64,000 nt of DNA from assembly GCF_027286325.1 (NCBI RefSeq), contig NZ_CP114589.1, positions 434,001-498,000 on the forward strand. Reading direction: 5' to 3'. The stretch comes from Salinivibrio kushneri. Lineage in GTDB: Bacteria > Pseudomonadota > Gammaproteobacteria > Enterobacterales > Vibrionaceae. Position numbers and translations under genes: made by a program. The notes beneath the pieces are model-generated. The model was not told the origin of the DNA. It saw only the letters and a program-made list of their open reading frames with translations, and made no database searches. This document shows, in pieces, positions 37,001 through 46,046 of this stretch. The first letter of the stretch is position 1, and each line of letters opens with the position of its first letter.

Positions 37001-37768
37001 TTACTGATTGTTCTCCGCATCTTCGCGCTTGATCACCTTGTGGCCTTCTTCGGTCACGCCATTTTTCCAATAGCTGCTGATGTAAATAAATTCACGCTCG
37101 ACGTCATGGTCGTTGCGGAAATATTGGCGCAGTGCGCGCATGCTCTCAAACTCACAGGCACACCACACGGACACTTGCCCGTTTAACCAAGGCTGTGCTT
37201 TTACCGTCTTGGCCAACGTCGGTGTGGTCAGCCAAATAATCTCCATCCCCGCGGGGGCGTCGAGTGGTTGGGCATCCTCTGCGGCATCGAGCTGGATCAC
37301 CGCATAGCCTTTGGCATCGCGAGGCAAGGTTTTGATCTTGGCTGATAGTGCTGGCAACGCGGTCATATCGGCAACCATAAAGAACCAATCTGCATCTTGA
37401 TTGATTGGCGCAATCGTCCCAGGGCCGGCAATATTAATGGTATCGCCCACTTGGGCATTCAGTGCCCAGCGTGCGGCAAAACCACAGTCGGCTTGCTCGA
37501 TTTGGTGGCGAACCATATCCACTTCAATTTGCTGCTGGCTAGGCATAAAGCGGCGAATGGTGTAGGTACGCATCACAGGGCGCTCGCCTTCTGCTAATCC
37601 GCTCAGATCGGTACTTCCCGCTTTATCAAACAGCAGCTTGATATAGCCGCCTTCACACTCAGACGGAAAGTCTGCAAATATCTCACCTTGTAGGGTAAGG
37701 CGTTGCATATTGGGTGTGACGGTTTGGGTATCGATAACGTGTGTGAGGTGATAGTTTGGCTGTTTCAT
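37001..37768 (-). CDS. Siderophore-interacting protein (ferric-siderophore reductase family)
   Basis: Flavin- and NAD(P)H-dependent reductase that releases iron from ferric siderophores in the cytoplasm (ViuB/YqjH family). The 255-residue product has an FAD-binding N-terminal half (RTYTIRRFM is the flavin-binding signature) and an NAD(P)-binding C-terminal half ending in YWKNGVTEEGHKVIKRED. I set the start at the ATG at 37768 because an upstream reading from 37807 would be encoded by the Fur box. No siderophore synthesis or uptake genes lie nearby. Confidence 0.9.
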   Translation of the reverse strand: MKQPNYHLTHVIDTQTVTPNMQRLTLQGEIFADFPSECEGGYIKLLFDKAGSTDLSGLAEGERPVMRTYTIRRFMPSQQQIEVDMVRHQIEQADCGFAARWALNAQVGDTINIAGPGTIAPINQDADWFFMVADMTALPALSAKIKTLPRDAKGYAVIQLDAAEDAQPLDAPAGMEIIWLTTPTLAKTVKAQPWLNGQVSVWCACEFESMRALRQYFRNDHDVEREFIYISSYWKNGVTEEGHKVIKREDAENNQ

Positions 37769-37779
37769 ATTATCTAACT

Positions 37780-37798
37780 TAAAATCATTATCATTTAC
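37780..37798 (-). promoter_or_regulatory. Fur box before the siderophore-interacting protein gene
   Basis: GTAAATGATAATGATTTTA on the minus strand matches the 19-bp Fur consensus at 14 of 19 positions by my count and includes the core ATGATAAT. It lies 12 bases before the chosen ATG. Iron repression is inferred. Confidence 0.72.
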
Positions 37799-37933
37799 AA
37801 CTATCATACCATCTGGATGTGGAATGTGTAAGCGCTTTACATTGGTTTACGCTTCTTCACTGGGCAAGACCGTGATAAATGGGTAAGATGACGCAACTAT
37901 ATTATTACTAAAAAACAACTAGATGGAGCAAAA

Positions 37934-38317
37934 ATGAAGAAAGTCATACTCACGGGCGCGATGGCGGTGCTGCTGTCGTTGAACGTTTCAGCCTCTGAGC
38001 TCAAGCCGATCATGAAAGAAATGAAAATGACCTTTAAAGAGGCGGCGAGCGCACAAAGTATCGACGCCATGCAAGCCCCGGTTGCGAAATTAGAAACCCT
38101 GGTCGCGAAAGCCAAAGCGGGCAGCTACCCACCGGAAAAAGCGGATACCTTTATGGAAGGGTTCGATAAATTGGCGGTGACCTTGGATAAGATTGATACC
38201 GCACTGAGCGAAGGCGATCTTGACCGAGCAAAACAAGGAATGCGCCAAATCGATGCCTTGCGTGAAGAGTACCACGACAAACGCAACCCAAGCATTTGGC
38301 AGCGTTTGTTCGGTTAA
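37934..38317 (+). CDS. cybC: Cytochrome b562 family protein
   Basis: Periplasmic four-helix heme protein of 127 residues. Signal peptide MKKVILTGAMAVLLSLNVSA is followed by SELKPIMKEMKMTFKEA, where a methionine about seven residues into the mature chain fits the axial heme ligand; the histidine in REEYHDKRNP near the C-terminus fits the second ligand. No CXXCH motif is present, as expected for noncovalent heme b. Its electron-transfer partner is unknown. The next gene begins 38 bases later. Confidence 0.85.
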   Translation: MKKVILTGAMAVLLSLNVSASELKPIMKEMKMTFKEAASAQSIDAMQAPVAKLETLVAKAKAGSYPPEKADTFMEGFDKLAVTLDKIDTALSEGDLDRAKQGMRQIDALREEYHDKRNPSIWQRLFG

Positions 38318-38355
38318 TAGCCGAATAATAGGAATATAACGATAGCGAGTGCACG

Positions 38356-39093
38356 ATGGCGACTCAAAAAACGATTTTGCGTTATCCCTCGCTGTCGGTG
38401 GCGTCTGCATTTGAGAAAGAGCAGGCGCTGATCCACCGAGTAGAGCAGGGCGAACTCAACGAGGCATTACTGCTTTGGCAGCCAGATGCGCAAACCTTGG
38501 TGCTGCCAGCAGGCCAAAAATGGCCCCAAACGCCTGAATTGCGTCGCGCCCTATCAGCGTTAGGTTGGCAAATACAAAGCCGCCGAACAGGCGGGGCGCC
38601 GGTGCCGCAACTACCCGGCGTGATCAACGTGTCTTACCTGACGGTGTGGCCGAATAACACCCCTTATCATATCCAAACGGCGTACCAGTATTTTTGCACC
38701 ATTTTACAGTCGTTTTTCCATCAGTTAGGCATTACGACCACGGTGGGTGACACGCCTGGTTCGTATTGTGATGGTGACTACAACCTCAATATTGCGGGCA
38801 AAAAAGTGGTGGGCACCGCCCAGCGTATCCTGCGTTTAGGCACGGGCGCAGGCGATGCCAAACAAACGGTGATGTTGGCGCAAGCGTGTTTGCTGATTGA
38901 TGCCGATTGCCAACATATTGTTGCCCCTGTATCGCTGTGTAATCAGCTTTGTGGTCACCCCGAACGCATAGAGGCCGAGGTGCATACCCCATTATCGGCG
39001 CACCTAGATGAACTGCCGACAACCGAACAACTGTTTCAGCTGCTGACTCAAGCGTTTGTGGCGCGCCCGCCACTCGTGGAGGGCAAGGCTTGA
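38356..39093 (+). CDS. Lipoate--protein ligase-like (BPL/LplA fold) protein
   Basis: The 245-residue product has the biotin/lipoate ligase fold: RRTGGAPVPQLPGVINVS corresponds to the RRxSGGG-like adenylate-binding loop of LplA, and GSYCDGDYNLNIAGKKVVGTAQR to the lysine-bearing loop with GKKVVGTAQ. It lacks the C-terminal accessory domain of E. coli LplA, so it may be an octanoyl/lipoyl transferase or ligase with an unknown target. The ribosome site before the ATG is weak. It lies 38 bases after cybC and 65 bases before the next gene. Confidence 0.8.
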   Translation: MATQKTILRYPSLSVASAFEKEQALIHRVEQGELNEALLLWQPDAQTLVLPAGQKWPQTPELRRALSALGWQIQSRRTGGAPVPQLPGVINVSYLTVWPNNTPYHIQTAYQYFCTILQSFFHQLGITTTVGDTPGSYCDGDYNLNIAGKKVVGTAQRILRLGTGAGDAKQTVMLAQACLLIDADCQHIVAPVSLCNQLCGHPERIEAEVHTPLSAHLDELPTTEQLFQLLTQAFVARPPLVEGKA

Positions 39094-39158
39094 GGCCGAC
39101 GCTCAATATAGTATGCTTAGCCGCAATCGTGCCTAAAACAAATCCCAAGGAGTGAGGA

Positions 39159-39890
39159 ATGCGCGTCCATCTTGTTATTCACGAGGCGTTTGAAGGCCCA
39201 GGAGCCATACTAGATTGGTGTGACGAGCGTGCCTATCATGTGACCGCCAGTCATTTGTATCGGGGCGAGCCGTTGCCAGAAAGCGGTGAGGGCATTGATC
39301 TGCTGGTGGTACTCGGCGGGCCGCAAAGTCCAGATATGCCACAGTCTGAGTGTCCGCATTTCGATAGCCAACGCGAGCAAGCGCTGATTAAGCAGTGTAT
39401 CGAACAAGGCAGCGCGGTGTTAGGGATTTGCCTCGGCGCGCAACTGATTGGTGAAGCCTTGGGCGCGCCGTATCAGAAAAGTCCTGAGCCCGAGATTGGC
39501 TACTTCCCCATCCAATTAAGCGAAGATGGCCACATCGACGAGCACATTCCGCACTTCGCGCCGCAAGAAATTGTGGGCCATTGGCACAATGATATGCCGG
39601 GGCTGACACCAAATAGTCGTGTATTGGCTAGCAGCGAAGGCTGTCCGCGCCAGATCGTGAAGTACGGACCCCGGGTGTATGGCTTTCAATGCCACCTTGA
39701 GTTGACGCCTCTGGCGGTTGAAGGCTTACTGCAAGCCGCCTATCCAGAGGGTGAGGCCGCTAACAAGCGCTTTATTCAAGACCCTGCCTCCATTCGCGCC
39801 TTTGATACGGCACCGATGAATGCGCACTTGTTTGCCTTTCTCGATAGCGTGCTGACTGACAACGATCTCGTCACTGAGTGGCTGTTTTAA
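39159..39890 (+). CDS. Class I glutamine amidotransferase-like protein
   Basis: The 243-residue product is a stand-alone type 1 glutamine amidotransferase domain. The nucleophile elbow GICLGAQLIGEALG carries the cysteine, and GFQCHLELT supplies the histidine-glutamate pair. These free-standing proteins are often annotated as GMP synthase-like; some hydrolyse gamma-glutamyl compounds. AAGGAG precedes the ATG. No synthetase partner is adjacent, so the physiological substrate is unknown. Converges with pcp. Confidence 0.87.
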   Translation: MRVHLVIHEAFEGPGAILDWCDERAYHVTASHLYRGEPLPESGEGIDLLVVLGGPQSPDMPQSECPHFDSQREQALIKQCIEQGSAVLGICLGAQLIGEALGAPYQKSPEPEIGYFPIQLSEDGHIDEHIPHFAPQEIVGHWHNDMPGLTPNSRVLASSEGCPRQIVKYGPRVYGFQCHLELTPLAVEGLLQAAYPEGEAANKRFIQDPASIRAFDTAPMNAHLFAFLDSVLTDNDLVTEWLF

Positions 39891-39983
39891 GCAATTAGGT
39901 TAGGAGCACGGTAACCGCCACTGTGCTCCGCCTGCTAGGCGTCATTGTTTGAGCTCCATCGTCTGAGCGCCATCTAACGCGTG

Positions 39984-40628
39984 TTAGTGCAACATTCCTT
40001 CACATACGGCGGTGACATCATCATCCAATAAACTCAACTCGATGGCTATTTTCATCGCTGCCACCACATCACCCACCGGCATGCTCGGGGCGCGGTGTTT
40101 GCACGCTTGTGCTGGGCTGTACGGAATATGAATAAAGCCGGCGCGTACCTCGGTGTGATGAGCCAGCGCATGCATCAAGCCATAAAACACGTGGTTACAC
40201 ACAAAGGTGCCCGCGGTGTAAGAAACACTGGCTGGATGATGCGCTTCGTTCAATGCGTTCACTAAACGGTTGAGGGGCAAGGTAGAGAAATACGCAGTGG
40301 GCCCAGATGGCACCACCGGCGTATCATGCGGCTGCTTACCGGCGTTGTCGGGAATGGGCGCGTCCTGATAATTGATCGCGACCTTCTCTAAGCTTATCTC
40401 TGCGCGACCACCGGCTTGGCCAAGGGCGATCACCATTACCGGACTGAGCGATTCTAGCGCGCTGTATAACGTCGGTAAGCTGTCTGCAAAGGTGCAGGGC
40501 AGGCGCACGGCTTTAACAATGCACTCCTCATTAGGCTGCCAGCCTTCTAATGCTTTTGCTACTTGCCAAGACGGGTTATCACTCTCGCCGCCGAAGGGTT
40601 CAAATCCGGTTATCAATATCGTGTGCAT
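39984..40628 (-). CDS. pcp: Pyrrolidone-carboxylate peptidase
   Basis: Removes N-terminal pyroglutamate from peptides. The 214-residue length and opening ITGFEPFGGESDNPSW are typical of peptidase family C15. Catalytic residues are visible: glutamate in ISLEKVAINYQDAPIPDN, cysteine in SYTAGTFVCNHVFYGLMH, and histidine in GFIHIPYSP. It is cytoplasmic. A GC-rich dyad at 39903-39929 (GGAGCAC and GTGCTCC, no T tract) lies between pcp and the convergent amidotransferase gene. Confidence 0.95.
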   Translation of the reverse strand: MHTILITGFEPFGGESDNPSWQVAKALEGWQPNEECIVKAVRLPCTFADSLPTLYSALESLSPVMVIALGQAGGRAEISLEKVAINYQDAPIPDNAGKQPHDTPVVPSGPTAYFSTLPLNRLVNALNEAHHPASVSYTAGTFVCNHVFYGLMHALAHHTEVRAGFIHIPYSPAQACKHRAPSMPVGDVVAAMKIAIELSLLDDDVTAVCEGMLH

Positions 40629-40642
40629 CCAATGCCTCGCAT

Positions 40643-40671
40643 AAAAAAGCGGTAGAGCTGTACTCTACCGC
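40643..40671 (-). terminator. Intrinsic terminator of msrAB
   Basis: On the minus strand GCGGTAGAG and CTCTACCGC form a perfect 9-bp stem (loop TACAG) followed by six T residues. It lies about 30 bases after the msrAB stop codon and just upstream of pcp. Confidence 0.92.
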
Positions 40672-40702
40672 AGGTTTACAAGCCAATCACGCAAAGGTTG
40701 GT

Positions 40703-41842
40703 TTATTCAAACAGATAGAGATAATCCTCATAACCGGCATCGGCCATTTTATCGACGGGCACAAAGCGCATCGCGGCTGAGTTCATGCAATAGCGCAAGC
40801 CGGTGGGGGCGGGACCATCCTCAAACACATGGCCAAGGTGCGAATCGGCGACTTTGCTGCGGACCTCGGTGCGTGTGTAGAACAGGGAGTTATCCGGCTT
40901 GGTAACCACATACTGCTCATTGATGGGCTGTGTGAAGCTTGGCCAGCCAGTACCGGATTTGTATTTATGAGTAGAGGAGAACAGCGGCTCGCCCGATACG
41001 ATATCCACATAAATCCCCGCTTGCTTGTTGTCCCAATATCGATTGCGGAACGCGGGTTCAGTGCCGTCTTCTTGAGTGACTTCGTACTCAATGTCTGACA
41101 ACATCGCGCGGATTTTTTCATCCGAGGGGCGCGAGTAGCGAGTATTCGTTGATGTCATCTCTTCCGCTTTTTGCGCATCAATCATCTCACGCAAGGTGAC
41201 CGGATTGTCTTTGCGATCGTCACCAAAAATCTCGTCCAGATACTGGTCACGCCCTGATGCATAGCGATAGTAGCTATAGCGAATGCTGTGGTTTTTGTAG
41301 TAATCCTGATGATAGCTTTCTGCTGGCCAAAATTTCTCGAACGGGATTAACTCGGTTTTCAGCGGCTTTTTGAACACGCCTAACGCTTCAATTTCCGCCA
41401 TAAAATCCGCGGCAATTTGTTTTTGTGTTTCAGAGCGATAAAAGATCGCGGGACGATATTGCGGGCCACGGTCAACGAACGAGCCTTGGTCATCGGTGGG
41501 GTCGATATGACGGAAAAACTGATCCAGCACCTGTTCATAATTCACGACGTTAGGATCATAGGTGACATCAATCACCTCAATGTGTCCACTGGTGCCGGAC
41601 GAGACCTCTTTATAGGTGGGGTTTTTAAGCTCACCGCCTGAGTAGCCAGACACCACATCAATCACACCGTTGAGCTTTTCAAGATCAGATTCTGTACACC
41701 AAAAGCAGCCGCCCGCAAGGGTCGCTTTTTGGTAACCTTGGTCTGTGGTGGCGGTATCTTTCACCGCCGCATAACTTGCTATCGATAGCAAACTGAACGC
41801 TGTAAACGCGATAACGCGCCACATTGATTTGTGCTGTTTCAT
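40703..41842 (-). CDS. msrAB: Exported fusion of methionine sulfoxide reductases A and B
   Basis: Repairs both epimers of methionine sulfoxide in envelope proteins. A signal peptide (about residues 1-26, ending SYA) is followed by an MsrA domain with active site [14 protein letters not shown] and then an MsrB domain with [22 protein letters not shown] and the catalytic cysteine in [11 protein letters not shown]. The MsrB part lacks the CxxC zinc-binding pairs of the E. coli type, so it belongs to the zinc-free form. No electron donor domain (thioredoxin or DsbD-like) is fused, so reducing power must come from another protein. Confidence 0.93.
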   Translation of the reverse strand: MKQHKSMWRVIAFTAFSLLSIASYAAVKDTATTDQGYQKATLAGGCFWCTESDLEKLNGVIDVVSGYSGGELKNPTYKEVSSGTSGHIEVIDVTYDPNVVNYEQVLDQFFRHIDPTDDQGSFVDRGPQYRPAIFYRSETQKQIAADFMAEIEALGVFKKPLKTELIPFEKFWPAESYHQDYYKNHSIRYSYYRYASGRDQYLDEIFGDDRKDNPVTLREMIDAQKAEEMTSTNTRYSRPSDEKIRAMLSDIEYEVTQEDGTEPAFRNRYWDNKQAGIYVDIVSGEPLFSSTHKYKSGTGWPSFTQPINEQYVVTKPDNSLFYTRTEVRSKVADSHLGHVFEDGPAPTGLRYCMNSAAMRFVPVDKMADAGYEDYLYLFE

Positions 41843-41962
41843 GATCGCCTCGTTATTAGGGTTGGTGAGGATAAAGACCTGCGTGCCAAGCAGAAACTTT
41901 CATCCTCTCCCACTTTTCTGTTGTTACAGATAACGTAGCGCAGAAAAGCCCTTAGCGATCAC

Positions 41963-42676
41963 CTACCAAAGCAGCTGACCCAACACAGGGGCAAGCAACA
42001 CAGTGACCATGCCAGCAATCATCATCACTACACTCGACACCACCCCTTCGGCATGGCCTATTTGATAAGCTTTAGCGGTGCCTGCTCCGTGTGCTGATGC
42101 GCCCAAACTTGCGCCGCGTCCTAAGCGCGAGCGAATCGCAATCACGGTCAGAATACTTTCACCAATCGCCATGCCAATCACCCCAGTGAGAACCACAAAG
42201 AGCGCAGTGAGATCGCTTTGCCCGCCAATCGCTTTGGTGGCTTCGACGGCAAAAGGGGTGGTGATTGAGCGCATCGCCAAACTGCGTTGCAGCAGTTCAG
42301 ACAGCTCAAACACCCGCGCTAGCACCACAGTACTGGTAATCGCGACCAGCACCGACACAGTGACACCGATTGACAGGGATAACCAATGGCGGCGGATGAG
42401 CGCGCGGTTATCATACACAGGGATCGCAAACGCCACAGTCGCCGGACCCAGCAGCCACAGCAGCCAGTAGGATTGCGCCATGTAGTCTTGATACGGAATA
42501 TTAAACCCGACTACCACCGCGACAATCAGCAAGGGCGCGAGCAACAATGGCATCACCAGAATCGAGGGATGACGGCGATACAGCCATTTACTCATGTAAT
42601 AAAAGCCAAGGGTCATTAAAAAGCAGGTAACGCTTAATAACGAGGCGTGAAGCCAAGCAGGTAAAGCAGACATCAT
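41963..42676 (-). CDS. lrgB: LrgB/CidB-family membrane protein
   Basis: The 237-residue protein has about seven hydrophobic segments with the LrgB hallmarks, for example MRSITTPFAVEATKAIGG and GASAHGAGTAKAYQIG. Partner of LrgA in systems that control murein hydrolase release or metabolite (pyruvate, glycolate) export. It starts three bases after lrgA ends. A LysR regulator is encoded about 2 kb upstream, now separated by hipBA. Confidence 0.9.
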   Translation of the reverse strand: MMSALPAWLHASLLSVTCFLMTLGFYYMSKWLYRRHPSILVMPLLLAPLLIVAVVVGFNIPYQDYMAQSYWLLWLLGPATVAFAIPVYDNRALIRRHWLSLSIGVTVSVLVAITSTVVLARVFELSELLQRSLAMRSITTPFAVEATKAIGGQSDLTALFVVLTGVIGMAIGESILTVIAIRSRLGRGASLGASAHGAGTAKAYQIGHAEGVVSSVVMMIAGMVTVLLAPVLGQLLW

Positions 42677-42679
42677 GGC

Positions 42680-43111
42680 TTAGCACTCCGGTTTTAAATC
42701 AGGATGATGCGTGTGGTGATGATTACTGCGGCGGCGCGCCATTTTAACCTCAAAACGATACACCTTATCGACCACCCAAGCGGTTGACGCAATCACCATC
42801 GCGGTACTTAAAATCAGAACAACCATGATCTTACCGCCTTCTTGCAGCAATAAATCTTGGTAGTTGACCACCGCCACCACCGCCGGCACAAAAAACAGCA
42901 ACATCTCGGCTAACAGCCACGCCGCCCCGCGGCGCAACCAATCGGCACGGACAATTTTCAACATCAATGCGCCTAATAACAGCAACATACCGGTGAGGTT
43001 GGCCGGTAGTGGAATAGCAAAGGTTGTGACCAACCAATCAGACAAAAACCAAATGCCTGCTAAGACAAAGACTTGCAGTAAGGTAAGTAAGGCGTTTTTA
43101 ATCAATTGCAT
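42680..43111 (-). CDS. lrgA: LrgA/CidA-family holin-like membrane protein
   Basis: Small membrane protein of 143 residues with four hydrophobic helices (starting LLTLLQVFVLAGIWFLSDWL) and PLPANLTGMLLLL, which fits the CidA/LrgA family. A histidine-rich cytoplasmic tail (HHHTHHPD) could bind metal. It forms an operon with lrgB. No strong ribosome site precedes the ATG. The probable LysR operator lies about 85 bases upstream at 43195-43212. Confidence 0.9.
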   Translation of the reverse strand: MQLIKNALLTLLQVFVLAGIWFLSDWLVTTFAIPLPANLTGMLLLLGALMLKIVRADWLRRGAAWLLAEMLLFFVPAVVAVVNYQDLLLQEGGKIMVVLILSTAMVIASTAWVVDKVYRFEVKMARRRSNHHHTHHPDLKPEC

Positions 43112-43194
43112 CGAAGGCGTGCCAAGAATCTGTGAGATGGCTCATAGTTTACGTCTTGGCGGAGAGTGAATAAAGTGACTTTTTTTTATTTAAG

Positions 43195-43212
43195 CTATGC
43201 CAAAATGGCATG
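43195..43212. repeat. 18-bp repeat, copy 1 (LysR-type operator)
   Basis: CTATGCCAAAATGGCATG. The inner ATGCCA-AAA-TGGCAT is a perfect dyad and contains T-N11-A, the LysR-family binding pattern. An identical 18-mer lies at 45101-45118. The two copies bracket hipBA exactly. Confidence 0.8.
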
Positions 43213-43295
43213 ATTTGTTGAGCGATAAAGCTGCGTTAGCGACGACCTAGTCCCGTGAGGAATCAGTTTTTCGTCATACATGCCTGGCGTTAAAG

Positions 43296-43462
43296 TGAAA
43301 CTATAATTTCATATATTTTCTTAAAAATAATTTATAGTTTCATTTGTTAACAGTCCGTCATGTTGTCTTTGACAAAATAGAGTCTTAGCGGGTTGCCTTT
43401 GATCCCATGATGATATGAAACTATAATTTCATGAATTGGACTTATATCGAGTTTTAGTTTCA
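43296..43462. promoter_or_regulatory. Repeated HipB-type operators upstream of hipB
   Basis: TGAAACTATAATTTCA occurs identically at 43296-43311 and 43416-43431; each copy is a TGAAA-N6-TTTCA dyad. Inverted partial copies occur at 43331-43342 (TTTATAGTTTCA) and 43454-43462 (TTAGTTTCA), the last adjoining the hipB start. Such repeats are expected for an autoregulating HipB-type repressor. Confidence 0.7.
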
Positions 43463-43464
43463 TT

Positions 43465-43788
43465 ATGATGAAGTATGATAAGGAAGCGCCGCCCAAACGC
43501 GGTGCCACTGTGTTCCCGCGGCAGATGAAAATATTGCATCAATTGGGTGAAAACATCTTATTGGCGATGAAACGTCGAGGGATCAGTCAAGATAGAATGC
43601 ATCAGCGCACAGGGATCTCGAAACCAACGCTACGAAAAATCACAAAAGGCGATCCGACAGTGTCGTTGGGCCATTATGTTAATGTGCTCGCCGTACTAGG
43701 TTTGTTAGACGATCTAGGTAAAGTCGCGCTCGATGATGAACTTGGTAGGAAACTGCAAGATATCGAGTTGTTGAAAACGAGACGATAG
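43465..43788 (+). CDS. hipB: HipB-like antitoxin (XRE-family regulator)
   Basis: The 107-residue protein has a helix-turn-helix domain (about residues 25-80, with GISQDRMHQRTGISKPTLRK) and a C-terminal tail rich in charged residues. It precedes the HipA-like gene by 12 bases, as in hipBA modules, so it probably neutralises the kinase and represses the operon through the upstream repeats. Two adjacent ATG codons are possible. The module appears AT-richer than its neighbours by eye, consistent with recent gain. Confidence 0.87.
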   Translation: MMKYDKEAPPKRGATVFPRQMKILHQLGENILLAMKRRGISQDRMHQRTGISKPTLRKITKGDPTVSLGHYVNVLAVLGLLDDLGKVALDDELGRKLQDIELLKTRR

Positions 43789-43800
43789 GGCATCAAACGA

Positions 43801-45048
43801 ATGGAAATCTTTGTCTACGCCGATTGGATTGAAACTGAGCCGCCCTTGTTTATTGGGACACTGAGAGCATCGCGAATCCGTGGTAAAGAGCATTTCAGCT
43901 TTTGCTATGACAAGACCTGGCTTAAATCTAAGTATGTTTCTCAAATCGACCCTTGCCTTCATTTATATAGTGGCGAGCAGCACGCTGAAGATGACAAAAA
44001 CTTCAAGATATTCTTGGATTCTTGCCCTGATCGATGGGGGCGCTTGCTGATGCAACGTCGAGAGGCTGTTATAGCCCGCATTGAGGGACGTAGAGCGAAC
44101 ACATTATACGAAACCGACTATCTCCTCGGTGTTCATGACTCTTTTAGAATGGGCGCTTTAAGGTTTTGCACCGAGCATGGTGGCAATTTTCTTGACGACA
44201 ATGACGATCTGGCGGCTCCAGCTATGACTTCACTCGCGGAGCTAGAATGTGCAGCGCAAGGCATCGAGGACAAACCCGACTTTGATAATCCTGACTACCT
44301 TAAATGGTTGAATATGCTTATCTCGCCAGGGTCATCGTTGGGCGGAGCTAGGCCGAAAGCTTCTGTAAGAGATGTCGATGGTACTTTATGGTTGGCAAAA
44401 TTTCCAAGTCGATATGACGATTATGATATTGGCCTGTGGGAATACTTGGTGTACCAAATGGCCTTGGACTCAGGGATCAATATGGCTGAATGTAAGGTGC
44501 AGGCCATTGGCTCAGACCACCATATTTTCTTGACTAAACGATTTGATCGTACCGATGACGGTAGGAGACTGCAATTTACGTCAGCAATGACACAGCTTGA
44601 ATATTTCGATGGCAATGATGATGGAGCGAGCTACTTAGAGTTAGCGGAATTTCTTATCCAGAACGGTTCTAATACGCGGGCGGATTTGGCACAGCTTTGG
44701 AGGCGTATACTGTTTAATATCATGGTTGCCAATAGTGACGATCACCTACGTAATCATGGCTTTATTTTTGACACGACAGGTTGGCGACTGTCACCCGCCT
44801 ACGACATCAATTCAACACAACATGCCCACGGTCTGCACTTAAATATTGACGACAAAGATAATGCTTTAGATATTGACCTAGCGTTTGAGGTGGCGGAGTA
44901 CTTTCAACTTGATGTGAAAACAGCTGATAAAATTTATCGTCAAGTCGCCCAGGCCGTGTCTAAATGGGAGTGCTTGGCAAAAGAAGCAGGTATCAAACGC
45001 GGTGAGCGAGACTTGATGAGAGACTGCTTCATGTTACCGAAAGCGTAA
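43801..45048 (+). CDS. hipA: HipA-like serine/threonine kinase toxin
   Basis: Toxin of the HipA family, 415 residues, probably a kinase whose classical target is glutamyl-tRNA synthetase. Visible kinase elements are SPGSSLGGARPKA (phosphate-binding loop, about residues 177-189), WLAKFPSR with the ATP-contacting lysine, the catalytic loop NIMVANSDDHLRNHGF (about 307-322), and the metal site LSPAYDIN (about 330). All key residues look intact, so the toxin is probably active. The N-terminal subdomain is present in the same chain, unlike split HipST systems. The 12-base gap from hipB suggests one message. Confidence 0.9.
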   Translation: MEIFVYADWIETEPPLFIGTLRASRIRGKEHFSFCYDKTWLKSKYVSQIDPCLHLYSGEQHAEDDKNFKIFLDSCPDRWGRLLMQRREAVIARIEGRRANTLYETDYLLGVHDSFRMGALRFCTEHGGNFLDDNDDLAAPAMTSLAELECAAQGIEDKPDFDNPDYLKWLNMLISPGSSLGGARPKASVRDVDGTLWLAKFPSRYDDYDIGLWEYLVYQMALDSGINMAECKVQAIGSDHHIFLTKRFDRTDDGRRLQFTSAMTQLEYFDGNDDGASYLELAEFLIQNGSNTRADLAQLWRRILFNIMVANSDDHLRNHGFIFDTTGWRLSPAYDINSTQHAHGLHLNIDDKDNALDIDLAFEVAEYFQLDVKTADKIYRQVAQAVSKWECLAKEAGIKRGERDLMRDCFMLPKA

Positions 45049-45100
45049 CCTAGTGACGTATGGTAAGAAGTGCCAGTTCCTCTGCTTTTTTCGCCATCAA

Positions 45101-45118
45101 CTATGCCAAAATGGCATG
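45101..45118. repeat. 18-bp repeat, copy 2 (LysR-type operator)
   Basis: Identical to 43195-43212. It lies 28 bases before the lysR ATG, in a position suited to autoregulation. Confidence 0.8.
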
Positions 45119-45146
45119 GTTAACGATTAGATTTTAAGGGCCGTTT

Positions 45147-46046
45147 ATGGATATTCGTGCGTTGCGCTATTTTATTGCCTTGGTGGAAAAGCAGAGCTTT
45201 ACTGCCGCATCGGCGTCGTTGCATGTGACGCAACCGACAATCAGTAAAATGGTGCGTAACCTTGAGCAAGATGTGGGTCAGCCGTTGTTGCACCGAGAGG
45301 GAAGGCGGTTTTGGTTAACCGATGCTGGAGAGGTGGTGTATCAGCGCGCGCAGAGCATTATTGCTGAGTTCGAGCAGCTAAATACCGAGCTGGACGATCT
45401 CAACCAACTGGCGCGCGGTCAGCTTAGATTGGGGATGCCACCGATGATAGGGCCGCTGTATGCCAATGTGTTGCGTGAGTACCGTCAGCGCTACCCAAAT
45501 GTCGCGCTCAGTATTGTTGAATACGGGGGGCGGCGCACCGAACAAGCGCTGATCAATGGTGAGATTGATGTGGCAATCACCATGCTCACTGACACCCAGC
45601 CTGAGTGCTTACAAAGCTTACCCTTACAAACTCACCCCATTTATGCAGTGCTGCCTAACCAAGCCGCGTGGCGTGCGCAAAAAAGCCTGACATGGCAGGC
45701 AGTAAAAGACGAGCCGTTTTATCTATATAGCGCCGAATTTACCTTAAGCGATCGGATTATTGCCCGCTGTGAAGAGCATGGTTATCAGCCGACCATTGCC
45801 GCGCGTAGCAGTCAGTGGGATTTTTTAGCCGCCTTGGTGAAAAGTGGTGCTGGGGTGGCGTTTTTACCTGCGCCCTTATGCCAGCGCCTTAGTGCCAGCT
45901 TGGAAGACAGTGAGTTATTACTAGTAAAGCCGATAAGCCCAGCGATTGAATGGCAACTCGGCTTAGTCTGGCACGGCGAGCGTTATGTCTCACGCACCGC
46001 CGAGGCCTGGATGCAGTTGTGCCAGTCGACAGAGGTGCATCGATAG
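45147..46046 (+). CDS. LysR-family regulator, probable CidR-type activator of lrgAB
   Basis: The 299-residue protein has an N-terminal winged helix-turn-helix (FTAASASLHVTQPTISKMV, residues about 18-36) and a C-terminal effector domain (about 90-295). It reads away from lrgAB, as do cidR and cidAB in other bacteria, but hipBA now lies between them. The effector for CidR homologues is often acetate or a related metabolite; not known here. Its last codons adjoin a radC fragment on the other strand, marking the edge of an island. Confidence 0.9.
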   Translation: MDIRALRYFIALVEKQSFTAASASLHVTQPTISKMVRNLEQDVGQPLLHREGRRFWLTDAGEVVYQRAQSIIAEFEQLNTELDDLNQLARGQLRLGMPPMIGPLYANVLREYRQRYPNVALSIVEYGGRRTEQALINGEIDVAITMLTDTQPECLQSLPLQTHPIYAVLPNQAAWRAQKSLTWQAVKDEPFYLYSAEFTLSDRIIARCEEHGYQPTIAARSSQWDFLAALVKSGAGVAFLPAPLCQRLSASLEDSELLLVKPISPAIEWQLGLVWHGERYVSRTAEAWMQLCQSTEVHR

